Assembly: GCA_030673955.1 (NCBI GenBank) | Contig: DAOVBF010000098.1 | Location: 1-5,614, forward strand | Source: Deltaproteobacteria bacterium | GTDB lineage: Bacteria; Myxococcota_A; UBA9160; SZUA-336 | DNA: 5,614 bases | Direction of reading: 5' to 3' | Part shown: piece after piece, positions 1 to 5,078 of the stretch | Position numbering within the stretch: the first letter of the stretch is position 1 | Layout of the letters: each line of letters starts with the position of its first letter | Position numbers and translations under genes: made by a program | Notes under the pieces: generated by a model | The model's database searches: none | What the model was told of the DNA's origin: nothing | Seen by the model: only the letters and a program-made list of their open reading frames with translations

Positions 1-56
1 GGAAAAACCTCATCCGGGCGAGTCCGTTCCTTCATCCCGGAGTCTGTTAAAAGCAT
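1..56 (-). CDS. Possible start of a further gene running off the left edge
   Basis: A minus-strand frame is open from a TAG at 122-120 to the window edge. Candidate starts are ATG at 56-54 (18 codons visible) and ATG at 35-33 (11 codons). From the first, the product begins MLLTDSGMKERTRPDEVF. The preceding in-frame codons also read as a hydrophilic, helix-like stretch with moderate G/C third positions. Neither ATG has a well-placed Shine-Dalgarno sequence; the AAGGAG of this region is about 20 bases from the first. No function can be given from so few residues, and chance is quite possible. Confidence 0.22.
   Translation of the reverse strand, partial: MLLTDSGMKERTRPDEVF
11..48. repeat. Short imperfect direct repeat
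   Basis: CATCCGGGCGAGTCCGTT (11-28) recurs as CATCCCGGAGTCTGTT (33-48), with a two-base gap and two mismatches, at a 20-22 base period. Two copies spaced by about two helical turns can be an operator for a dimeric regulator, but the copies overlap the possible gene start at the left edge and may be incidental. Confidence 0.25.
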
Positions 57-341
57 CTGCAGCGCTTGGCGGCTTTGCTCCTTCCCTTCCCTGGTCCGGA
101 GCTCCCGATTCCTTTCGCTCTAGACGGGGCACGGCGGGCACTTACTCACGAACGGCCGAGAAAGTGACACACAGTTGGGTTCGACCACAGAACTTTCCAA
201 CCCTTACCCCACTACCCCCACGGAGCGTCATCAACAGCCCCTCCGGCTTCGATTCCGTCTGCTCATGCCCAGTCTCACCACCGCATTGTCGGCTCCGCCT
301 TGGTTATGTGCCGCAAAGGACCTTCGTTGGAGCCAAGAATT
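57..341. other. Intergenic stretch without a supported gene
   Basis: About 285 bases are clearly less GC-rich than the genes to the right and contain pyrimidine-rich runs on the plus strand. Short frames exist on both strands, but none shows family motifs, strong codon bias or a ribosome site. A plus-strand frame from 164 to 463 is proline- and arginine-rich and runs into the ligase 3' end; I read it as chance. The stretch holds a G-rich minus-strand tract at 197-221. I see no tRNA, repeat array or transposon end. Confidence 0.6.
197..221 (-). other. G-tract cluster on the minus strand (possible G-quadruplex)
   Basis: The minus strand carries runs of five, four, three and two G separated by 2-4 bases (221 down to 197). 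Four closely spaced runs of at least GG would allow a two-layer quadruplex in the transcript or coding strand of the downstream region. It lies in non-coding DNA past the ligase. Only three runs have three or more G, so a three-layer form is not supported. Confidence 0.25.
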
Positions 342-368
342 TTCCGCCGCTCAGGCTTCGCGGCGGAA
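342..368 (-). terminator. Perfect 9-bp GC-rich hairpin at the end of the ligase region
   Basis: TTCCGCCGC (342-350) and GCGGCGGAA (360-368) form a perfect 9-bp stem with a 9-base loop, about 85 bases past the ligase stop. The TGA that ends the possible membrane ORF lies in the loop. On the minus strand the stem is followed by AATTCTT rather than a T-run, so it is an imperfect intrinsic terminator candidate. It may still define the transcript 3' end. Confidence 0.4.
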
Positions 369-452
369 CCTCCGTCGCACCATGTAGAGGCCCCCGCCGA
401 GAAACAGGCCGGCCAAAAGAATCCCGCCCGACAAGACGTGGTACGGCGAGCA
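351..452 (-). CDS. Possible membrane microprotein or read-through extension after the ligase stop (33 codons)
   Basis: Immediately after the ligase TAA (455-453) the same frame stays open for 33 codons to a TGA at 353-351. It encodes Cys-Ser-Pro-Tyr-His, then a hydrophobic stretch rich in Gly and Leu (VLSGGILLAGLFLGGGLYMV, about 20 residues), then RRRFRREA. This is the profile of one transmembrane helix with a positive-inside tail. 28 of 33 third positions are G or C, as in the real genes here. An independent start could be TTG at 434-432, but there is no Shine-Dalgarno sequence. An ATG overlaps the stop as TAATG (453-451), but it reads one base out of frame and that frame has poor codon bias. 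Options are stop read-through, frameshift, a sequence error, a decayed gene, or a separate TTG-started microprotein. No family is recognised. Confidence 0.3.
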   Translation of the reverse strand, partial: CSPYHVLSGGILLAGLFLGGGLYMVRRRFRREA

Positions 453-1808
453 TTAACGCTTGAGCTTGCCCGAGGCCTCCCGCTGCAGCTGGCCCACGCG
501 CTTTATATCCACCGTCGGGTCAGGCAGCCCCAGCTGCGTCAACCCCTGGGTGATCTCCTCCCGCAGGTTTGTCAGGTCCACGTCGCCCGCGCAGCGGATC
601 GCGATCGTGGCACCGCGCTGCGTCTGGCGCACCTGATACTCGATGATGTTACGCTGGCGACCCAGTGGCGATCGGAACACGAGTGGGTGTATCGTCACCC
701 CATCCGCGTAGACGAAGCTGTCGTCCAGCCGGCCCTGAATGTCCGCTACAGACCGGTGCGTGGAGCCGCAGGGGCAGGGCTCGTCCAGCAGTGTGATCTC
801 GTCCGTCACCTCGATACGCAGTAGCGGTAACGCCAGGTTGTAGAGGTTCGTCAAGTAAAGCTTGGCCGAACGCACGCCGGGGGGTACCGGTCGGCCCCGT
901 GTGTCCACGGGCTCGATGATGAGGAGATCATCCGAGAGGTGCATGCCGGGCCCCTGGCCGCACGAGTCGCCCGTGGGCCCTCCCTCCGTCGTGCCCCACA
1001 TGTTTCCCACGCTTGCTGACCAGGTCTCCCCGAGCAGCGTTCGCACCTCGGGCAGCAGCGTCTCGGCGAACGGAATCAGGAGGCGCGGAGCGATGCGGAG
1101 GCGGCCCTCGCGCGCCTCGTGGGCCAGCAGAGCAAGCGCGGAGGCATAACCGATCAGGACATTGGGCTTTGCCGCATTCAAGCCGGCCACGATCTCGTCC
1201 AGCGGCAGGGTTACGGGGAACCGGTGGCTGGTGATCATGGGGCTGGCGAACGTCTGGGTCATGACGCTGGTCATGTGGGTGGGCTTCTCGGCGGCCACGG
1301 AGCCCACGACCAACGGCTGGCCGCTCAGCTCCGGATCGTTCATAACGGTTCGTAGGCCGAGCCGGGCAACTCCGAGATAGCAGACCAGCCAGGCCTCCCA
1401 GTCGTAGACGAAGACGCCCCGCTGCCCGCTCGAACCGCCCGAGGCGACCCCGTGAAAGTGGTCGAGCAGATAGGCGTCGGTCTTGAGCGTTTCCAGATGG
1501 TTTTCCACCATCGCCAGGCTGAGGCGGCGGTCCGTGACGATGTCGTCCCAGTGCCTCATCAGGTCGTCCTTCGTCATCATCGGGATGCGCTCGAGGTCCG
1601 CTTCGTGCAGCGTGTCGGGGTCCAGATGTGCCAACCGCTCGCGATGCCAGGGCGAGCGTTCCTGCGCCACGCGCACCAGCGCCCGCAGCTTTTCCTCCCG
1701 CTCCGCCCGGAGTCTCTCCACCGGCCACGTGATGCGTTCGAGGTGCTCGGGAATGCGCGCCATCATTTCCGCCAGATGCCGCTGACGCAGCTCCTCGTAG
1801 GTGCTCAT
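453..1808 (-). CDS. Adenylate-forming ligase of the PaaK/CapK (phenylacetate-CoA ligase-like) family
   Basis: This predicted cytoplasmic enzyme activates a carboxylic acid with ATP to an acyl-adenylate, probably passing it to CoA. It has 451 residues, close to PaaK relatives (about 430-450). Motifs in order: an N-terminal helical region with YEELRQRHLAEMM; the PaaK-like segment RIPMMTKDDLM (75-84); the phosphate loop ASGGSSGQRG (122-131), with GGSSG where SSGTTG is common; MWGTTEGG (270-277, A5 adenine-site motif); LPLLRIEVTDE (327-337) with ribose-binding Asp336; CPCG (345-348), the paired cysteines typical of PaaK-type enzymes; IQGRLDD (357-363); and EASGKLKR (444-451) with the A10 catalytic lysine Lys448. 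The ATG at 1808 is chosen for its Shine-Dalgarno sequence and the family-like N terminus. A TTG start at 1907 would add 33 low-complexity residues with poor codon bias. The substrate cannot be read. Known relatives use aryl-acetates or other acids, and CapK-like members occur in polysaccharide loci. In-frame transmembrane codons follow the stop. Confidence 0.9.
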   Translation of the reverse strand: MSTYEELRQRHLAEMMARIPEHLERITWPVERLRAEREEKLRALVRVAQERSPWHRERLAHLDPDTLHEADLERIPMMTKDDLMRHWDDIVTDRRLSLAMVENHLETLKTDAYLLDHFHGVASGGSSGQRGVFVYDWEAWLVCYLGVARLGLRTVMNDPELSGQPLVVGSVAAEKPTHMTSVMTQTFASPMITSHRFPVTLPLDEIVAGLNAAKPNVLIGYASALALLAHEAREGRLRIAPRLLIPFAETLLPEVRTLLGETWSASVGNMWGTTEGGPTGDSCGQGPGMHLSDDLLIIEPVDTRGRPVPPGVRSAKLYLTNLYNLALPLLRIEVTDEITLLDEPCPCGSTHRSVADIQGRLDDSFVYADGVTIHPLVFRSPLGRQRNIIEYQVRQTQRGATIAIRCAGDVDLTNLREEITQGLTQLGLPDPTVDIKRVGQLQREASGKLKR

Positions 1809-2002
1809 CACTTCCCTCTCCGGCTGCGCTCCTGCGCGACCCGGCGGCGTTGTACTCGTCGAAACGGTGCTGCTTTCCCTCTCAGCTTTTTCGTCATCTC
1901 CTGGCAAATCGCCATCGCGTTATCCGCCGCCTGCCTCCTTTCCGTCCAGACTACCAGCTTCGTTTCGCGAAGCTGTTGTGGGCACGCTCCCTCTGGCAGC
2001 AT
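1808..2002 (-). CDS. Possible small basic protein (64 aa), coupled to the ligase start
   Basis: I recognise no family. The ORF starts with ATG 14 bases after the mannosidase stop and ends in TGA that overlaps the ligase ATG as TGATG. The product has a helix-like middle (ERRQAADNAMAICQEMTKKL, about residues 21-40) and a very basic end (FRRVQRRRVAQERSRRGK). It has no signal peptide or membrane segment. In favour: the frame is open across nearly the whole gap, and the stop/start overlap with the next gene is exact. Against: the first ATG lacks a Shine-Dalgarno sequence, the AAGGAGG at about 1943-1937 is too far from the internal ATG (1918-1916), and third positions are less G/C-biased than in the neighbours. 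It could be a real leader-like gene, a remnant, or chance. Confidence 0.3.
   Translation of the reverse strand: MLPEGACPQQLRETKLVVWTERRQAADNAMAICQEMTKKLRGKAAPFRRVQRRRVAQERSRRGK
1809..1821 (-). promoter_or_regulatory. Ribosome binding site that fixes the ligase start
   Basis: The minus strand reads GGAGAGGGAAGTG directly before the ATG at 1808. GGAG ends nine bases from the start and AGGGA four bases from it, giving a purine-rich Shine-Dalgarno region. This favours the ATG over the upstream in-frame TTG at 1907. Confidence 0.55.
1955..1975 (-). terminator. Perfect 8-bp hairpin downstream of the mannosidase
   Basis: CAGCTTCG (1955-1962) and CGAAGCTG (1968-1975) form a perfect stem with a 5-base loop that reads CGAAA on the minus strand. 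It starts 40 bases after the mannosidase stop. No T-run follows, so it is at best a weak or Rho-assisted terminator or an mRNA 3'-end stabiliser. It also lies inside the possible small ORF at 2002-1808. Confidence 0.3.
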
Positions 2003-2015
2003 GCCGGGGACGGAG

Positions 2016-4562
2016 CTAGGGGCGGAGGTGGACCGAGCGGAGCGCCTTCGCTGGTACCTCGAGCCGGAGTTCATGTCCCTCGAGCACGCACAGAGCATCG
2101 CTCGCAGTCTCGTCCAAGCGCACGGGTATGACCGTCGAGACCGGGAAGCCGAGGCGGACCCGGGCGTCGATCGGGTGGTCTGTTGGGTTAAGGAGCCGCA
2201 GCACGGCTCCCTCGCTGTTCTCGGCGGGCTTGAGTGCGGAGAGGACCAGCGAGCGTGGCTCGATCTCGAGTAGCGGCAGCCCGGCTGCGACCCGCGCGTC
2301 GGCGCCCGCCGCGACGGCGCGGAGACCGATCTCTGCGTCACGTGCCGTGGCCGGGTCGACGCCGGGAAGGAGCGCGAGCTCTGCCTCGATCGACTGGAGG
2401 CACTGCGCCCCGGGGGTTGGGAGCAAGGGGCCCGCCAGACCGGGGCGCGTCCGAAGATCGGCCCGCGAGAGCCAGCCCACCGCACGCACGAGGGTGAGCG
2501 CAATCGTGCCGTCGCTCCGGACCTCGGCCTCGGGCAGTCCGGGGGCCACCAGCGTCAGTCCGTTTGCCGAGACCCAACCCTGCTGAGGAAAGGTGTCGGG
2601 CGCCGGATGAACCCAGCGTGAGGCGTCGGGCTTCTGTGTCGAGCGGATCGCCGCGTCGAAGGTGGTGGCGGCGACGAACTCGGCCGTCGGCTCTCGGGTC
2701 GGAAAGAGCAGGCGCAGGCGGTGGTCCCGCGCCGTGTTCTCGAAGCGGATGCGCAGGTCAACGCGCTCGACGCCGGGCACGATACGCGCCTCGAGCGAAA
2801 CACGGAGCGTGCAGGTCTCGGACGAGCGGTGCTCACGATCCTCCTCGAGACAGCGAGGGATGCGCAGAGTTCGCTCCACCTCGAGCTGCTCGATGCCGCT
2901 CGGGTGTCGGCGCCGATGGAACTCCACGCCCTCCAGGCGCACCGCGTCGTCCGCGACCGGATCGAAGTCGTAGCTGTCGCCGCGGTCGCCCACGTCCTCG
3001 AGCGCGCCCAGGCCGCTGTAGGTGCGATCGCCGAAGCGGACTCTCAGCGTTCCGTCGTTGGCAGCCGAGACGCCGAGCGATGCCGTCCCGATCTCCCGAC
3101 CCGTATCGACCTCGTCCTTGGCCGGGGCTGCGGGTTCGAGGTGAACGCGTCGCCAGCCGAATGCGGGGACATCGCGTGCGATGAACTCGACGTCGATCGA
3201 CTCACTCGCCGGGTCGATCAGGAAGCGCCCCGCCGGATCGCCCGGGATCACGCGTGCGGGCTCGCTGTCGACGCTGAAGCCTGCGTCCTCGCGATTGGCT
3301 GTAAGCAGAGGATGGTACTCCGCACCCGTGTGGCCGGGCGCGAACGCGGGGAATGGGTCGAGGATGAAGCGCACGAGGTCCGTGCGCGGGTAGGGCGAGG
3401 GATTGAACACCGCGATATCGAGCGAGTCTCCGACGGGCGTCTGGCGATCGGATGCGAGACCCGCCATGCGCTCGAGGGCGCGTCGCGTCGTCTCCTCGGC
3501 AAGCTCCTCCGCCTCGTCGTAGCGTGCCGTCATCTGCGCATGCACCCGGTCGATGGAGCACCCGCCGATCGAGTCGTGCGCCTGGTTGTGGAGAAGCGCG
3601 CGCCACGCGATGCGAAGGGCATCGCGCTCCTCTGGCAGCCCGAAGAAGCCCGCGAGCGCGGACCACGGCTCGGCCGCGCCCTCCAGCGCTCGCTCGCAAG
3701 CCCGGTTGCGGAGCTTGAGTGGCAACCGCGTCGACCAGACCCCGGGTAGAAGGTTGGCCGTGCGGGCGCCCAGCAGCTCGCCGCGGTGCTCCGGAAGCTC
3801 GTCGTCGATGGCTGCGACGAAGTCTTCGAGAAGCGCGCGTACGACCTCCCAGCCCGTCTCGCGTGCAAGTGCCTCCGCCACCTCCCGCGTGTGCGGATCG
3901 GGTCCGGCGTGATCGATGCCGTTCATGAGCAGGACGCACTTGCCGCTTGCCCGCTCGGCGAGCGCCTCACCCAGTTCGCGCGCTTGCACAACCGCCGCCG
4001 CGGGGTCCCGCGGGAGCATGGCTGCGCCGAAGTAGGCCCGCTCGAGATGACACGCGAGCAGCCTGCTCCCGTCAGGCGCCACCCAATGGTACTCCGAGGG
4101 CAGCGCGTCGAGCTCGTTGCCGCTGCCCCTCCAGTAGACGAACGCGTCGAGACCGAATCCGCTGAATAGCTGTGGAAACTGTGCCGGGTGCCCGAAGGAG
4201 TCGGGGGTGTACGCGACCTGAGAAACCGGTCCCAGGCGCGACCCGACGCGCCGCCCCTGGAGGAGATTTCGGACGTGCGCCTCGCCCGAGGGCAGGAGCG
4301 AGTCGGGCTGAACGTACCAGGGGCCGATCGCGAGGCGACCTGCACGGCAGGCGGCCTCGAGCGCCTCGCGCTTTCCGGGGCGGATCTCGAGGTAGTCCTC
4401 GAGCACAATGGTCTGGCCATCCAGCAGGAAGCGGAAACCCGGATCCTCGTCGATTTGCTCCAGCACACGGTCGACGGTGTCGACCAGACGCGCGCGAAAC
4501 CCCTGGAAGGTCCGGTACCACTCGCGATCCCAGTGTGTGTGCGAAACCAGTAGGGCCTTCAC
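2016..4562 (-). CDS. GH38 alpha-mannosidase, MngB-like (possible mannosylglycerate hydrolase)
   Basis: This predicted cytoplasmic, zinc-dependent retaining alpha-mannosidase has 848 residues, close to E. coli MngB (about 877). The GH38 catalytic domain opens at once with SHTHWDREWY; His10 and Asp12 are expected zinc ligands. LLDGQTIVLEDYLEIRP (46-62) and IGPWYVQPD (79-87) follow. YTPDSFGHPAQ (118-128) carries the likely nucleophile and zinc ligand Asp121. MNGIDH lies at 213-218, and HNQAHDSIGGCSIDRVH (325-341) supplies the last zinc ligand, His329. The C-terminal beta-domains contain DRGDSYDFDP, NTARDHRLRLLFPT and LSALKPAENSEGAVLRLLNP, all of which recall MngB. The start is GTG, eight codons before the HTHWD motif, so it cannot lie much further in; GAGAG about ten bases upstream may serve for ribosome binding. 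There is no signal peptide. All metal and nucleophile residues are present. Mannosylglycerate is a plausible substrate, but other alpha-mannosides are equally possible. No mannosylglycerate synthase or uptake gene is in view. Confidence 0.95.
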   Translation of the reverse strand: MKALLVSHTHWDREWYRTFQGFRARLVDTVDRVLEQIDEDPGFRFLLDGQTIVLEDYLEIRPGKREALEAACRAGRLAIGPWYVQPDSLLPSGEAHVRNLLQGRRVGSRLGPVSQVAYTPDSFGHPAQFPQLFSGFGLDAFVYWRGSGNELDALPSEYHWVAPDGSRLLACHLERAYFGAAMLPRDPAAAVVQARELGEALAERASGKCVLLMNGIDHAGPDPHTREVAEALARETGWEVVRALLEDFVAAIDDELPEHRGELLGARTANLLPGVWSTRLPLKLRNRACERALEGAAEPWSALAGFFGLPEERDALRIAWRALLHNQAHDSIGGCSIDRVHAQMTARYDEAEELAEETTRRALERMAGLASDRQTPVGDSLDIAVFNPSPYPRTDLVRFILDPFPAFAPGHTGAEYHPLLTANREDAGFSVDSEPARVIPGDPAGRFLIDPASESIDVEFIARDVPAFGWRRVHLEPAAPAKDEVDTGREIGTASLGVSAANDGTLRVRFGDRTYSGLGALEDVGDRGDSYDFDPVADDAVRLEGVEFHRRRHPSGIEQLEVERTLRIPRCLEEDREHRSSETCTLRVSLEARIVPGVERVDLRIRFENTARDHRLRLLFPTREPTAEFVAATTFDAAIRSTQKPDASRWVHPAPDTFPQQGWVSANGLTLVAPGLPEAEVRSDGTIALTLVRAVGWLSRADLRTRPGLAGPLLPTPGAQCLQSIEAELALLPGVDPATARDAEIGLRAVAAGADARVAAGLPLLEIEPRSLVLSALKPAENSEGAVLRLLNPTDHPIDARVRLGFPVSTVIPVRLDETASDALCVLEGHELRLEVPAKALRSVHLRP

Positions 4563-4592
4563 CGCTTCGACTCTCGGCGATTGGAACGAGTG

Positions 4593-4598
4593 ACTATA
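4593..4598 (-). promoter_or_regulatory. Possible -10 element (TATAGT) ahead of the mannosidase
   Basis: The minus strand reads TATAGT at 4598-4593, one mismatch from the TATAAT consensus, and about 30 bases before the GTG start of the mannosidase. It is the most AT-rich stretch of a GC-rich spacer. No convincing -35 hexamer lies at the usual distance, because that space is taken by the GC hairpin, so this is a weak candidate for a separate promoter. Confidence 0.22.
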
Positions 4599-4604
4599 CC
4601 GTGC

Positions 4605-4626
4605 CCGGCCGCGACTTGGCGGCCGG
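4605..4626 (-). terminator. GC-rich hairpin between thioesterase and mannosidase (weak terminator or processing stem)
   Basis: CCGGCCGC (4605-4612) and GCGGCCGG (4619-4626) form a perfect 8-bp stem, all G/C, around a 6-base loop. It begins 15 bases after the thioesterase stop. No T-run follows on the minus strand, so it is not a canonical intrinsic terminator. It could attenuate read-through from the rmlA unit, block 3' exonucleases, or assist Rho-dependent termination. Confidence 0.35.
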
Positions 4627-4640
4627 CAGGCTCACGTGTC

Positions 4641-5078
4641 TCACGCCGGTCCGCCAGGGTGCTCTTCGAGAACCTCGAATGCGGCCAGGATCGGCGGATC
4701 GATGCGGCGCGGTCTTTGCGTCCGGGTATCGATGTAGGCCCAGTGCGTGACGGCCGAGACGAGCCGGGTGCCATCGCTCAGCCGCGTGAAGCGGGCTTTG
4801 CGAGTGCTCCGGGCTCCGCGCAGCGAGGTGAGCCAGGTCTCCTCCAGGACCTCCTCGCCTGGCAGAGCGGGCTGGTGGTAGTCGATCTCGTGACGGTGCA
4901 CGATCCAGATCCCACCGAGCTTCTTGGTGGCTTCGAAGCTCAGTCCCAGAGAGCTCGAGTGCGCGTGCGCCAGCTCGATGATCAACTCGATCCAGACCAC
5001 GTTGTTGACGTGTCCGAGCTGGTCCACGTGGTCGTCCTCGATGATCCGGGTGCGCCGAAAGATCGCGGCCTGTGTCAT
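4641..5078 (-). CDS. Hotdog-fold acyl-CoA thioesterase (4HBT/FadM/YbgC-like)
   Basis: This is a predicted cytoplasmic acyl-CoA thioesterase of 145 residues, a normal length for single-domain hotdog enzymes. The signature is [12 protein letters not shown] at residues 18-29, matching the D-x-x-GHVNN motif of 4-hydroxybenzoyl-CoA thioesterase relatives; Asp19 is the likely catalytic acid. The central part, with [20 protein letters not shown] (58-77) and then [17 protein letters not shown], fits the beta-sheet and CoA-binding region. The frame is open upstream of this ATG, but the extra residues read as the wrong frame of rmlA, and the ATG sits in an ATGA overlap with the rmlA stop. It has no strong Shine-Dalgarno sequence of its own, which suits translational coupling. 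There is no signal peptide or membrane segment. The family is clear, but the acyl substrate cannot be read from the sequence. Pairing with a sugar nucleotidyltransferase is unusual. Confidence 0.9.
   Translation of the reverse strand: MTQAAIFRRTRIIEDDHVDQLGHVNNVVWIELIIELAHAHSSSLGLSFEATKKLGGIWIVHRHEIDYHQPALPGEEVLEETWLTSLRGARSTRKARFTRLSDGTRLVSAVTHWAYIDTRTQRPRRIDPPILAAFEVLEEHPGGPA
5075..5078 (-). promoter_or_regulatory. ATGA stop/start overlap joining rmlA and the thioesterase
   Basis: The thioesterase ATG (5078-5076) shares two bases with the rmlA TGA (5077-5075). Four-base ATGA overlaps usually mark translational re-initiation inside one mRNA. The bases just upstream of the ATG lack a good Shine-Dalgarno match; the nearest GAGGAG is about 16 bases away. 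That supports coupling to rmlA translation. Confidence 0.8.

Noticed and set aside
174..203. GGTTCGA-like stretch suggesting a tRNA T-arm
   Set aside because: The flanking bases do not form a T-stem, and no acceptor, D-arm or anticodon arm can be built around it on either strand.
164..463. 99-codon plus-strand frame in the left spacer
   Set aside because: It is Pro/Arg-rich, has no motif or Shine-Dalgarno sequence, and runs into the 3' end of the ligase on the other strand.
928..1728. 266-codon minus-strand frame inside the ligase
   Set aside because: It is a shifted frame of the ligase with Arg/Gly/Pro-rich composition typical of out-of-frame high-GC DNA.
1809..1907. N-terminal extension of the ligase from a TTG at 1907
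   Set aside because: The 33 extra residues are Ser/Thr/Pro-rich with poor third-position bias, and a good Shine-Dalgarno sequence sits before the ATG at 1808.
1452..2273. 273-codon plus-strand frame across the ligase start and mannosidase end
   Set aside because: It is antisense to two well-supported genes and shows no recognisable domain or ribosome site.
2721..3749. 342-codon open frame on the plus strand, antisense to the mannosidase
   Set aside because: It mirrors the GH38 codons; high-GC genes commonly leave long open antisense frames. It shows no motif, and the opposite strand has complete family signatures.
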